From positions 124,001 to 188,000 of the forward strand of contig NZ_JAVAMB010000007.1 in the NCBI RefSeq assembly GCF_030730925.1: a stretch of 64,000 nucleotides of DNA, given 5' to 3'. Source of the stretch: Flavobacterium sp. DG2-3 (GTDB taxonomy: Bacteria; Bacteroidota; Bacteroidia; Flavobacteriales; Flavobacteriaceae). The position numbers were made by a program, and so were the translations under genes. The notes below the pieces were generated by a model. That model was given only the letters and a program-made list of their open reading frames with translations. It made no database searches and was not told where the DNA came from. How positions within the stretch are numbered: the first letter of the stretch is position 1; every line of letters starts with the position of its first letter. Below, piece after piece: positions 26,369-34,960 of the stretch.

Positions 26369-26938
26369 ATGAAACATTTGATTATTTATGCCCATCCCAA
26401 CCCGGAAAGTTTAAGCGGCCATTTCAAGAACATATTGGCTAAACATCTTCAGGAAAATTCCCATGAAGTGGTAGTAAGGGACCTATACGAATTAAATTTT
26501 AGTCCCAGCCTTTCGCTCTCCGATATGTATGGGCAGCGAAAAGGGCAGGTAACAGATGACGTAAAGGAAGAGCAGCGCCTAATAGAATGGGCAGACTGCA
26601 TATCATTTATACACCCAATCTGGTGGACTGGCCTGCCAGCGATTATGAAAGGTTACATTGACAGAGTTTTCAGCTATGGATTTGCGTACCGCTACGACCA
26701 AGGCGTCCAAAAAGGGCTTCTAAAAGGCAAGCAGGCCTTGATTATCAATACCCATGGAAAATCCCATGAAGAATACAATGCCATAGGCATGGACAAAGCG
26801 CTATCTCTCACCTCAGATACTGGCATATACGGCTATTGCGGATTTGAAATAAAAAACCACTTCTTTTTTGAAAAAGCCGACAGGCCCAGTCCTGAAAATA
26901 TTGAAGGGTGGACCAGACAAATCTTATCGTCGATTTAA
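26369..26938 (+). CDS. NAD(P)H-dependent quinone oxidoreductase (flavodoxin-like fold)
   Basis: 189 residues from ATG 26369 (MKHLIIYAHPNPESLSGHF). The FMN/FAD phosphate loop is HPNPESLSGHF (8-18), and IHPIWWTGLPAIMKGYIDRVFSYGFAYRY is the hallmark of the NQO1/KefF/MdaB family, which performs two-electron reduction of quinones. Length matches the family. The AraC gene upstream and the monooxygenase and Gfo/Idh genes downstream suggest a reactive-quinone or electrophile response. Confidence 0.9.
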   Translation: MKHLIIYAHPNPESLSGHFKNILAKHLQENSHEVVVRDLYELNFSPSLSLSDMYGQRKGQVTDDVKEEQRLIEWADCISFIHPIWWTGLPAIMKGYIDRVFSYGFAYRYDQGVQKGLLKGKQALIINTHGKSHEEYNAIGMDKALSLTSDTGIYGYCGFEIKNHFFFEKADRPSPENIEGWTRQILSSI

Positions 26939-27165
26939 AAATAAGACTGTGATGAAAAACAGAACCAGAAAAAGGTTGTTTAAAGGGATGGCTTGAGTCT
27001 TGATGCATCAATTGAGAACTGACTCAAGTATCTGAAGATCGAATCTGAAAGATACCCGTCCAAAAAACTTAATGCATGCGATGAGGATGAAAGACAGCAA
27101 TCAGCATTTAGGCAGCGAACTCCTCCAAAGAGACAGCGACAAAATGTTCAGCCCATAAATCCAAG

Positions 27166-27204
27166 TGTGATGTATGTCAATTTAATTTCGTGATGTAGGT
27201 CATC
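27166..27204 (+). promoter_or_regulatory. two tandem CRP-like operators upstream of the Gfo/Idh gene
   Basis: TGTGA-N6-TCAAT (27166-27181) and CGTGA-N6-TCATC (27189-27204) start 23 bp apart, about two helical turns, and sit about 60 nt before the start at 27257. Both carry the core GATGTAxGTCA. A related, better site lies at 29398-29413. The Crp/Fnr regulator at 28821 is the natural candidate. The rest of 26939-27256 shows no gene. Confidence 0.6.
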
Positions 27205-27256
27205 TGCTGTGAAGATTCAAAATCTGAATTTTACATCAAATTAAAAACAATAAAAA

Positions 27257-28282
27257 ATGCAATCAAAACAACTTAGAATCGGTATAGTTGGTACCGGTAT
27301 GATTTCAAATATAACAGCCCAGGCAATCAATGCGGCATCGAATGCTGCGATTTCTTCAATTTCTGGAAGGGACCCTGAAACACTGAACAATTTTGCCGAC
27401 CAGCATCAAATAGCTTCCAGATACGATGACTGGAAAAAAATGATTGCCTCGAGTGATGTCGACGCCGTCTATATAGGTGTTCCGACTTCTGCCAAAGAAG
27501 AGATTGCAATTCAGGCCGCCAGAGAAGGAAAGCACATACTGGTGGAAAAGCCCTTTGCGGACTTTGAGTCCCTTAAGCGCATCTCGGCCTCTGCCAGGGA
27601 AAACAAAGTAGCATTCATGGATGCCACCCACTTCACCCATCATCCGAGAACCAAAAAAATTCAGGAAAATGCAGCCGTACAGATTGGAACTATACAAGGA
27701 ATCCACACCTCTTTCTTCTTTCCGTTTCTTGACCGCACAAACATCAGATACAATACGCAACTGGAGCCTTTAGGCGCTATCGGTGATATGGGGTGGTATG
27801 TTGCACGCGCTATAGTAGAATATATGCCCAACGCAAGCGAAATATTGGATATCACGACTTTCATACAGCGTGATCCGCAAACCAATGCCATTTATCGCGG
27901 TTCTGGGATGATTAAATTCAAGGGCAATCCAATCTCAAACTGGGATATAGGCTACAATGCAGGGGTCTGCATTATGGATTTGGACCTTCTAGGTACTGAG
28001 GGCCTTATAACTATGGATGATTTTGTTCTGGACTGGTCAAAAGGATTTGCCTTTGATGATAAAAACCATATCGCGGGCTACACTCTTCGCAAAGGAATGG
28101 CAACCCCTAAAGAGTTTGAATATGTTGATTCCCCGACCGGCAAGGCCCAAACCGTTCACATGATAGAAAATTTCGCGGAGCTTATTTTTGAAGAAAACGG
28201 GCAAACCATCGAATCGGTGATAAAAAAAGCTGAAGATACCCAGTTTATATTGGATAGTATATCTAACAGCATTCAAGAGTAA
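27257..28282 (+). CDS. Gfo/Idh/MocA-family oxidoreductase
   Basis: 341 residues. Rossmann motif GIVGTGMISNITAQAI (about 8-23), the EKPFADF motif (about 96-102, the conserved catalytic Lys of the family) and a C-terminal alpha/beta substrate domain with GDMGWYVARAI. NAD(P)-dependent oxidation or reduction of a sugar or related polyol; the substrate is not readable. Preceded by two CRP-like sites and followed 139 nt later by an ABM monooxygenase gene. Confidence 0.9.
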   Translation: MQSKQLRIGIVGTGMISNITAQAINAASNAAISSISGRDPETLNNFADQHQIASRYDDWKKMIASSDVDAVYIGVPTSAKEEIAIQAAREGKHILVEKPFADFESLKRISASARENKVAFMDATHFTHHPRTKKIQENAAVQIGTIQGIHTSFFFPFLDRTNIRYNTQLEPLGAIGDMGWYVARAIVEYMPNASEILDITTFIQRDPQTNAIYRGSGMIKFKGNPISNWDIGYNAGVCIMDLDLLGTEGLITMDDFVLDWSKGFAFDDKNHIAGYTLRKGMATPKEFEYVDSPTGKAQTVHMIENFAELIFEENGQTIESVIKKAEDTQFILDSISNSIQE

Positions 28283-28421
28283 TAAACCATACTAAGCTTA
28301 TCCCTTATATGCCCCATTTAATCTGAAATATAACTGAATGAGGATCAAGAAGTCATCCAGAATACGTATGTAGGAATCAGAATCTTATTGGCAGAGGGAA
28401 ATTAGTTTAAAAAAAACAATA

Positions 28422-28727
28422 ATGGAAAAAACTTCAGAGATAACAATCGTTGCAACAGCAATTGCCCTTCAGAATGAAGAACTAAATCTTCGCCGCGAAC
28501 AAGAAAAGCTTGTCACTGAGACATTAAAGGAAAAAGGATGCATACGATATGAACTGCATCAGTCAAAAGATGATCCCAGAGTACTGGTTTTTGTTGAAAC
28601 ATGGGCCAGTGAAGAAGATTGGAGAGCCCACATGCAGGGCGAGGCAATAAAAAAATTCCAAGCCAGTGGCGCTGCCAGATGGATTGCAGATTTCACGCTG
28701 TACAGAATGACCAAAATAGCAGGGTAA
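28422..28727 (+). CDS. antibiotic-biosynthesis-monooxygenase-domain protein (putative quinol monooxygenase)
   Basis: 101 residues, a single ABM/ferredoxin-like domain (EITIVATAIALQNEELNLRREQEKLVTETLKEKGCIRYELHQSKDDPRVLVFVETWASEEDWRAHMQ), like the YgiN quinol monooxygenase. Cofactor-free; expected to act as a dimer on quinols. Its placement with the NQO-type reductase supports a quinone-cycling role. It ends 93 nt before the Crp gene. Confidence 0.88.
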   Translation: MEKTSEITIVATAIALQNEELNLRREQEKLVTETLKEKGCIRYELHQSKDDPRVLVFVETWASEEDWRAHMQGEAIKKFQASGAARWIADFTLYRMTKIAG

Positions 28728-28820
28728 AATTCAAAGATGCCTATAAATGAAAAGCTGGAGTGTACACTTCAGCTTTTTCATTATATTTGGCCAATTAATT
28801 TTTCAATCGCATCAAATACC

Positions 28821-29393
28821 ATGGAAGAATACTATAGCCTGCTGAGAAAACACATCGAGGAGGTTAACCCCTTAACCGATCTGGAATGGGAAACAATAGC
28901 TGCATGCTTTGTATATAAAAAACTTCGAAAACATCAATTTCTCGTGCAGAAGGATGAATTGGTGCATTACAAAGCCTGGATAATTAAGGGGCTGTCAAAA
29001 ACCTATGCCATTGACAGCGAAGGCAAAGAGCATATACTGCAGTTTGCAATGGAACAATATTGGACCAGCGATTTCAAGGCCTATCAAAACAAAACGCCGG
29101 CCACTATGTTTATCGACTGCATCGAAGACTCCGAATTTTTCTGCATCCGACTTGAGGACAGGGAAAAGCTTTGCCATGAAATACCTGAAATGTCAAATTT
29201 CTTCAGAGTGAAATCACACTACGGATACATTGCCTTAGAACAGCGCATCATGTCGCTGCTGAACGAAACAGCCGAGACCCGTTATAATAATCTTGTAAAA
29301 AAATTTCCTCATCTGGTTCACCGAGTACCTAAAAAACTTCTGGCTTCTTACTTAGGGATGACAAGGGAGACACTGAGTAGGCTTAAAGGATAG
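28821..29393 (+). CDS. Crp/Fnr-family transcriptional regulator
   Basis: 190 residues from ATG 28821 (MEEYYSLLRKH); an earlier in-frame start at 28737 lacks family similarity. Residues about 15-120 form the cyclic-nucleotide-binding-type barrel (KKLRKHQFLVQKDELVHYKAWIIKGLSKTYAID). The C-terminus has an HTH (VHRVPKKLLASYLGMTRETLSRLKG). No Cys cluster, so not an Fnr-type O2 sensor. CRP-like sites occur upstream of the genes on both sides (27166-27204 and 29398-29413), suggesting that it governs this cluster. Confidence 0.9.
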   Translation: MEEYYSLLRKHIEEVNPLTDLEWETIAACFVYKKLRKHQFLVQKDELVHYKAWIIKGLSKTYAIDSEGKEHILQFAMEQYWTSDFKAYQNKTPATMFIDCIEDSEFFCIRLEDREKLCHEIPEMSNFFRVKSHYGYIALEQRIMSLLNETAETRYNNLVKKFPHLVHRVPKKLLASYLGMTRETLSRLKG

Positions 29394-29397
29394 CAGG

Positions 29398-29413
29398 TGT
29401 GATTTAGGTCACT
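29398..29413 (+). promoter_or_regulatory. CRP-like operator upstream of the MRJP-type gene
   Basis: TGTGATTTAGGTCACT matches the TGTGA-N6-TCACA pattern with one change. It begins 5 nt after the Crp gene stop and about 80 nt before the start at 29492. Confidence 0.7.
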
Positions 29414-29491
29414 TTAAAATATTGATATGCCTCATCTTTCAGCATTCTTAATTGTTTAAAATTTGTAAAGTTAATTTTAAACAATACAAAT

Positions 29492-30583
29492 ATGAATACA
29501 ATCAAGTATTTTCTGCTATCTGCGTCAGTTTTATTATCCGCGCATGTTTTTGCACAAAGCAAATTGGAAGTTGTTGCTGAATTCCCTAGCGAAAGGCCTG
29601 GGAATATTGCCGTATCCCCTGAAGGGCGCATTTTTATCACTATGTCTGCTTTGGTCAGTTCAAAGCATATGGTCAGGGAAATACTATCGGACGGATCTAC
29701 AGTTCCGTTTCCCGAGGAAGAATGGGTAATGCAGCCCAATTCCAGCAATAAGGGCGTCAGCGGCACTATAGGGATCCAGGTAAGCAGCGATAATATGCTT
29801 TGGGTATTGGATATGGGAAACCCGGGCGCAGCGCTAAAACAAAATCCAAAGCTGATCGGCTGGAATATTGCCACGAGAAAGCTGTTTAAAGTTTTCATAA
29901 TTCCAGATACGGTCCTCACTGCAACTTCCTTTCTTCAGGACTTTATCATCGACATGAAAAATGGCACCGCAGTAATTGCCGATATGACCAGTTCAATCGG
30001 CGGCCAAATTAACCCGGCTCTGATTATTGTAAACCTGAATACAGGTTTTGCCAAACGCGTTTTACAGGACCACCCTTCCTTTTTGCCAATTAGCGACCCG
30101 ATTATTGTCGATGGCATAAAAGTGATCCATAAAAAGGCAGACGGCACAGCCATGCAGCCACGAAACGGTCTGAATCCAATTTCAATAGACAAGGAAAATA
30201 ATTTTATATATTTTGGAGCCATGGGCGCAAAGAAAATTTATAAAATCCCCTCCTCAGTGCTGGCTGACGAAAGCCTCTCCAATGAATCGCTCGCAAAATA
30301 CATTTCCTTTTATGCCGACAAGCCAATTTCAGACGGATTTAAAGTCGGTGAAAATGGCAATATATATGTAACTGACGTTCAGGAAAATGCTGTAGGAGTA
30401 AGCAGTCCGCAAGGATATAAAAAATTATTAGCAGACAAAAGGCTTTCGTGGCCTGACGGTGTGGCCCTATATAAAGGATACTTGTATATCGTAGCCAATC
30501 AGCTGCACCATCTGCCATTGCTTAATAATGGAGTAGATGCAAGCAGACCGCCGTACTACGTTTTCAGAATGAAGATAGATTAA
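29492..30583 (+). CDS. MRJP/yellow-family secreted protein (L-dopachrome-tautomerase-related)
   Basis: 363 residues with a Sec signal peptide (MNTIKYFLLSASVLLSAHVFAQ). The mature part is a six-bladed beta-propeller of the major royal jelly protein/yellow type: ERPGNIAVSPEGRIFITM, VLDMGNPGAALKQNPKLIGWNIAT, DFIIDMKNGTAVIADMTSSIGGQINPALIIVNL, SDGFKVGENGNIYVTDVQENAV. The bacterial function is not established; binding or oxidation of phenolic compounds is a reasonable inference beside quinone-related enzymes. A decayed duplicate of its middle portion lies at 34045-34400. Confidence 0.88.
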   Translation: MNTIKYFLLSASVLLSAHVFAQSKLEVVAEFPSERPGNIAVSPEGRIFITMSALVSSKHMVREILSDGSTVPFPEEEWVMQPNSSNKGVSGTIGIQVSSDNMLWVLDMGNPGAALKQNPKLIGWNIATRKLFKVFIIPDTVLTATSFLQDFIIDMKNGTAVIADMTSSIGGQINPALIIVNLNTGFAKRVLQDHPSFLPISDPIIVDGIKVIHKKADGTAMQPRNGLNPISIDKENNFIYFGAMGAKKIYKIPSSVLADESLSNESLAKYISFYADKPISDGFKVGENGNIYVTDVQENAVGVSSPQGYKKLLADKRLSWPDGVALYKGYLYIVANQLHHLPLLNNGVDASRPPYYVFRMKID

Positions 30584-30838
30584 AAATGTATTTTTTGCAT
30601 TCGCTTTTGGCAACCCTGCATTCCGGTCATTGAAAGCTGGACTTCATATCTTATTACACAAAAAGCTAAGGCGAATTTTACATATTCCCTTCACTTTAAT
30701 GATGAGATTATATAAAATAAAGTGGCTAAAATGGACTCTTAACTTTATCTATATTTTACGTTAGCAAATCAATTAAAACTCAAACTGAAATTTATAGAGC
30801 TAAAGAAAGACAATTCTGCTTTACACAGTACAATCATT

Positions 30839-30973
30839 TCATATCCTCTGAAATATTTGTAGAATTGAATATTGCTTTACCACCCCATCAAGCATTTTCT
30901 TAATAATCCCAAAAACTATCATCACGCACCCCGCCCCCAAGATGATAATTACATAAACTCCGCGCTTTTTCCT
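30839..30973 (-). pseudogene. possible relic of a small membrane-protein gene
   Basis: The minus strand encodes RKKRGVYVIIILGAGCVMIVFG, then IIKKMLDGVVKQYSILQIFQRI to a TGA at 30839-30841. It is a plausible positively charged start plus one membrane helix, but AGG stands where ATG would be expected and no other start is near. The rest of 30584-31034 shows no gene. Confidence 0.25.
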
Positions 30974-31034
30974 GTAAGCTTAAATCGAGCTAACCTGCTA
31001 ATTTTAACCCTGCTAATTATTAAAATCAAAAACC

Positions 31035-31259
31035 ATGGAAAACACGCATAATTTCAGCCCCGAAGAGCTCCAAAACTGCCCATACCACCAGATGCTGGCC
31101 GCTCAGGATAATAAAAATAAAGATGCCAGGCGCGAGAACACCGGAGACTGGGGCGATATCGATGAGACAGATGAGGCAGGCACTGACCCGGACCGCAATG
31201 AAAAAAGCGGCAGCGATGACCCGACAGATGCCCGCTCGGGCAGAAGTACAAACACCTAA
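31035..31259 (+). CDS. small acidic low-complexity protein
   Basis: 74 residues, soluble, rich in D, E, N and T. The middle TGDWGDIDETDEAGTDPDRNEKSGSDD resembles the segment TGDWENEDEFEETERDEN of the protein at 63591-63857, so the two are members of one disordered-protein family. Function unknown; such proteins accompany stress genes in flavobacteria. It precedes a DUF3606 gene and ligD on the same strand. Confidence 0.65.
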   Translation: MENTHNFSPEELQNCPYHQMLAAQDNKNKDARRENTGDWGDIDETDEAGTDPDRNEKSGSDDPTDARSGRSTNT

Positions 31260-31298
31260 CCTTTTGCAAAAAGAATTATTAATTCAAAATCAAGTATC

Positions 31299-31478
31299 AT
31301 GAGCGACGACTTAAAAAACAAAGGACAGCAGGACCGCTCCCGCATCAATATGAACGAGGACCACGAGGTCGCGTATTGGACAGAGAAATTCAATGTCAGC
31401 CGCGAAGAGCTCCAAAGGGCAGTAGATGAGGCAGGCAACTCAGCCGACGCCGTAGCACGCGTGCTGCGCGCAAAATAG
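31299..31478 (+). CDS. DUF3606 domain protein
   Basis: 59 residues: starts MSDDLKNKGQQDRSRINMNE and continues with HEVAYWTEKFNVSREELQRAVDEAGNSADAVARVL. This is the compact helical DUF3606 family (RSRINxNEDxEVxYWTxxFxVSxEEL), often found near DNA-repair or stress genes and of unknown function. A terminator follows 24 nt after the stop. Confidence 0.88.
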   Translation: MSDDLKNKGQQDRSRINMNEDHEVAYWTEKFNVSREELQRAVDEAGNSADAVARVLRAK

Positions 31479-31499
31479 CACTAGCCAATAAAAAGAACC

Positions 31500-31538
31500 T
31501 GATCCCCGGCATGCCAACAGATGTTTCGGGGATTTTTT
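31500..31538 (+). terminator. intrinsic terminator
   Basis: ATCCCCG (31502-31508) pairs with CGGGGAT (31527-31533), followed by TTTTTT. It ends the DUF3606 transcript before ligD. Confidence 0.75.
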
Positions 31539-31620
31539 GCCTGAATGATACAGTACATCTAAGAGTAAAACAGCCCGAGGCGTCAGGGCTTTATTTACCA
31601 CTCATTTAAAGACAGCACAC

Positions 31621-33663
31621 ATGGGAAAGAAAAAAGATAATAAGACAGCGCAAATCAACACGCTTTTAAAAGCAGGTACGCCAGGAAGCATGCCAGAGGG
31701 CATCAGACCCATGCTGGCAGTTTTGGTAAACGCGCCCTTTGATGACACGCAGTGGAGCTTTGAGGTCAAATGGGACGGCTACCGCTCCCTGGCCTATATA
31801 AACAAAGGCGAAGTATCTTTGGCCTCCAGAAACAACAAGCCTTTTACGGGCAAATATTACCCTATCACCCAGGCCCTGCAAAAGTGGAAAAGCAATGCAG
31901 TGCTTGACGGGGAGATACTGGTTTTAAAAGAAGACGGAAAGGCGGATTTCAGCGCGCTGCAGAACTGGCGCAGCGAAGCGGACGGGCATCTGGTCTATTA
32001 TGCCTTTGACATTCTCTGGTACAATGGGATAAACCTCATGGAGCTGCCCCTTACAGAGCGCCAGGCCATTTTAAAAGAAATACTGCCTAAAGATGACGAC
32101 CGCATACGCCTGAGCCAAAGCTTTGAGGGCGGCATTGATTTTTTTCAGACCGCCAGCGCAATCGGACTTGAAGGGATCATGGCCAAAAGAAAGGATTCCC
32201 TCTACATCCCAGAGAGCCGAAACAGGCAGTGGCTGAAGATAAAAGCGCAGAGGCGCCAGGAAGTGGTTATCGCGGGCTATACCCGAAACGAGGACTCCTC
32301 CAAACTCTTCAGCTCGCTGCTGCTGGGCTTTTACCAGAACGGAACCCTTCAGTATGCCGGCAAGGTCGGCACAGGCTTTACCGATAAGATGCAGAAAGAA
32401 ATGATGCAGGAGTTCGCGCCCCTTATCACCAAGACCATCCCCTTTGCCTCGGAGCCCGATATCAACAAGCCCTCACGATTCCGCCCCAACCCGCCGCATG
32501 CAAAGGCGGTCTGGCTCAGACCCGAACTGGTCTGCGAGGTCAGCTACGCCGAGATCACATCCGACGGGGTTTTCCGCCACCCATCCTTTGAAGGGATGCG
32601 AAGCGATAAAAAAGCGGCCGATGTAACCTTGGAGAAAGAAGCGGAATCGGGGGCGGTTTTAAAGGACAATGACCCAGAAACGAAGGCACCCGTTACCTCT
32701 CCCCTTACCGCCCCAAAAGCAGGCGGTCCAAAGACACTGTTAAACCCGACTGAAGAGACCCAGACCAAAAAGATCAAAGGACAGAACATGACCTTCTCGC
32801 ACCTGAGCAAAGTATACTGGCCCCAAAGCGGTTACACCAAACGCGATATGTTCAACTATTACTACAAGGCGGCCGAATTCATCCTTCCATACCTTAAAGA
32901 CCGGCCATTGTCGCTTAACCGTTTCCCCGGGGGCATAAACGGCAAGAGCTTCTACCAGAAAGACGTGAAGGGAAAAGCCCCTGAGTGGGCAGAGACTTTC
33001 CCCTACACGACCAGTGACGGTGAGGGAAAAGAATTCCTTGTAGGCGGGGATGAGAAAACCCTGCTTTACATGGCATCCCTCGGCTGCATTGAGATGAACC
33101 CGTGGTTCAGCCGCGTGCAGCATCCCGACAATCCCGATTACTGCGTGATTGACCTTGACCCGGACCAGAATACTTTCGGGCAGGTCATAGAGGCCGCCTG
33201 CGAGGTTAAAAACATCCTTGACGCGCTGGACATCACAGGATACGTGAAAACCTCAGGCTCCACCGGCATCCATATCTACATTCCCCTTGGCGCCAAATAC
33301 AGCTATGACCAGTCCCAGATGTTCGCAAAAATGATCGTTTCGATCGTGCACGGACAGCTATCGGAATTCACAAGCCTGGAGCGCCAGATCAAAAACCGCG
33401 GCGGGAAGATGTATCTGGACTTCCTTCAGAACCGTCCCGGCGCCACAATCGCCTGCCCTTATTCGCTGCGGCCAAAACCGGGCGCCACGGTCTCCATGCC
33501 CCTGCACTGGGAGGAGGTCAGAAAAGGGCTGGAGATTAAGGATTTCACCATTGAGAACTCCATAGCGCGCATGAGGGCTCAAGGGGATATTTTTAAAGGG
33601 GCGCTGCAAAAGGGAATTGACATGAGAAAAGCAGTCGCCAAAGCACAGAGCCTCTTTTTTTAA
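31621..33663 (+). CDS. ligD: DNA ligase D (ligase plus polymerase domains, no nuclease domain)
   Basis: 680 residues. Residues about 25-220 are an ATP-dependent ligase core with nucleotidyl Lys50 in EVKWDGYR, motif III YYAFDILW, motif IV EGIMAKRKDS and motif V WLKIKA. An OB-fold follows (EVVIAGYTRNED to about 320). After a linker, residues about 390-680 are the archaeo-eukaryotic-primase-type LigD polymerase (LSKVYWPQSGYTKRDMFNYY, catalytic Asp in VIDLDPDQ, KTSGSTGIHIYIPL). The usual N-terminal 3'-phosphoesterase domain (about 180 residues) is missing. LigD seals double-strand breaks with Ku; no ku gene is in the window. Confidence 0.95.
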   Translation: MGKKKDNKTAQINTLLKAGTPGSMPEGIRPMLAVLVNAPFDDTQWSFEVKWDGYRSLAYINKGEVSLASRNNKPFTGKYYPITQALQKWKSNAVLDGEILVLKEDGKADFSALQNWRSEADGHLVYYAFDILWYNGINLMELPLTERQAILKEILPKDDDRIRLSQSFEGGIDFFQTASAIGLEGIMAKRKDSLYIPESRNRQWLKIKAQRRQEVVIAGYTRNEDSSKLFSSLLLGFYQNGTLQYAGKVGTGFTDKMQKEMMQEFAPLITKTIPFASEPDINKPSRFRPNPPHAKAVWLRPELVCEVSYAEITSDGVFRHPSFEGMRSDKKAADVTLEKEAESGAVLKDNDPETKAPVTSPLTAPKAGGPKTLLNPTEETQTKKIKGQNMTFSHLSKVYWPQSGYTKRDMFNYYYKAAEFILPYLKDRPLSLNRFPGGINGKSFYQKDVKGKAPEWAETFPYTTSDGEGKEFLVGGDEKTLLYMASLGCIEMNPWFSRVQHPDNPDYCVIDLDPDQNTFGQVIEAACEVKNILDALDITGYVKTSGSTGIHIYIPLGAKYSYDQSQMFAKMIVSIVHGQLSEFTSLERQIKNRGGKMYLDFLQNRPGATIACPYSLRPKPGATVSMPLHWEEVRKGLEIKDFTIENSIARMRAQGDIFKGALQKGIDMRKAVAKAQSLFF

Positions 33664-33716
33664 AGAACTGTCCCTGCAGCTATAAGTTAGAACATTTATA
33701 AACCAAAACACCCGTT

Positions 33717-34037
33717 ATGACCACAAGCTATTTCCTTACCGGCTCTTTTAATGATCAGGACAACGATTTTGAAATTGCCATCACCATCCCAGACCAGCAT
33801 TCCCAAGCTTCATCGGAAATGTACACTCTAGTGCTGAAGGATATTTCCGGCGAACGAAGAACGCTCTGGCAGACATCGCAGCCGGATTTAATGGAGTGCC
33901 TGGATGCGCTGGACGTGTTCCTGTCTGAAAATTTTATTGTTCTTTACAGTAAGATACTTACCTCTGCCCAGCGGGATGCCGCTGCTGACAAGGAGCTGGA
34001 AGGGTTTATTTTAAACAGGCTTGGATGGTTGGAATAA
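33717..34037 (+). CDS. hypothetical protein
   Basis: 106 residues, soluble and acidic, no recognised domain. Alternating hydrophobic strands (YFLTGSFNDQDNDFEIAITIP, YTLVLKDISGERRTLWQTS) followed by a helical C-terminus (LMECLDALDVFLSENFIVLYSKILTSAQRDAAADKELEGFIL). It starts 53 nt after ligD and its codon use resembles ligD, so it is likely real. Function unknown. Confidence 0.6.
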   Translation: MTTSYFLTGSFNDQDNDFEIAITIPDQHSQASSEMYTLVLKDISGERRTLWQTSQPDLMECLDALDVFLSENFIVLYSKILTSAQRDAAADKELEGFILNRLGWLE

Positions 34038-34044
34038 ACTCTCA

Positions 34045-34400
34045 TGGCCGCAGATAATGTGTTTTGGGCATCGGATATGGGAAATCCGGGCGCAGCGCCA
34101 AAACAAAACCCAAAGCTGATCGGCTGGAATATAGCCGCGGGAAAGCTGTTTAACATTTTCATAATTCAAGATACAGTGCTCACTGCAATCTTCAGGACTT
34201 TATCATCGACATGAAAAATAGCAATGCGGTAATTGCCGATATGACCAGTTCGATGGGCGGCCAAATTAATCCCGCTATGGTTATTGTGAACCTGCAGACA
34301 GGTTTTGCAGGACAACCCGTCTTTTTTGCCAATAAGCTGCCCTATTATTGTCGATGGCGTAAAAGTGATCATAAAAGTCAGACGGCACAAAGCGGGCTCC
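34045..34400 (+). pseudogene. decayed duplicate of the MRJP-type gene
   Basis: This stretch aligns with about 29,790-30,140 of the MRJP-type gene at high nucleotide identity: ATATGGGAAA, CCAAAGCTGATCGGCTGGAA, TTTATCATCGACATGAAAAA and ATTATTGTCGATGGC occur in order in both. Several small deletions and shifts break the frame (for example TCTTCAGGACTTT where the intact gene has TCCTTTCTTCAGGAC). Start and end of the gene are absent. It directly abuts the structured repeat at 34402. Confidence 0.85.
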
Positions 34401-34401
34401 C

Positions 34402-34504
34402 TAGCCCCGATAGAAGCGGAAATCCTTCTGCGCCGGAATCCGGCGCAGAATATTACTTCGTCAGTTCGTTATCGCTCATGTGCGGCGGATAGCTTGGACA
34501 GCTC
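34402..34504 (+). repeat. structured intergenic repeat, copy A, with inserted cassette
   Basis: Order: TAGCCCCGATAGAAGCGGAA, hairpin CTGCGCCGG/CCGGCGCAG, ATATTAC, a 27-nt cassette beginning TTCGTCAGTTCGTTATCGCT, then GGCGGATAGC and AGCTC. Without the cassette it aligns with copy B at 37071-37176. Elements of this type (CCCCGAT...GCGG...hairpin...CGGATAGCGGGA) are, from memory, frequent in flavobacterial intergenic DNA. Their function is not known to me. Confidence 0.65.
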
Positions 34505-34581
34505 AAAAAAATATAAAAAAACAAAACAACTGCCCCATCCAAAGCCTTGACCGGTTTTTGTTTTTTTCCTAATTTTATCCT

Positions 34582-34844
34582 ATGGCCCCAAGAGAGATAA
34601 AACGTTATTTTGAAGCCTTCCCGTCTCCAAAGGAGGCGCTGTGGAAGCCGTGGGCCAGAATAACCGATTCGGAGCTTTTTCTCAAGAGCTGCTACTCGGC
34701 CATAAACAATTACAAAGGCCCAATTGATAGTTGCCCGGCATTCTGGAACCAGAAGGATTTTATATGAATATAAGGGAAAAACTACAGGGAGCGCAAAATC
34801 AAAACCAGAATCCGCGACCGGAGACAGTAAGGCAGGAACCCTAA
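34582..34844 (+). pseudogene. DUF6965-like small protein, probably frameshifted at the C-terminus
   Basis: The 61-codon frame reads EIKRYFEAFPSPKEALWKPWARITDSELFLKSCYSAINN and CPAFWNQKDFI. The first part follows the DUF6965 layout (acceptor YFE, ITD, FL, SC). Near 34755-34760 a shift into the +2 frame continues plausibly as GFYMNIREKLQGAQNQNQN up to a TAA at 34842. Whether the short or the joined product is used cannot be decided here. Function unknown. Confidence 0.4.
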
Positions 34845-34960
34845 AACGGAAAAAGCCGGCGGCTTTGTGAGATCCAGCCGAAGACGCAGATCATTAAACG
34901 CCTGAACCTGATTTGGAATAACGGGGCTTCACGTAGTGGCTAGAAAAATAAAAAATTGAG

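Noticed and set aside
29404..29919. 171-codon minus-strand frame
   Set aside because: It is antisense to the MRJP-type gene, and a similar antisense frame recurs at the duplicate (33944-34162), as expected for a shadow.
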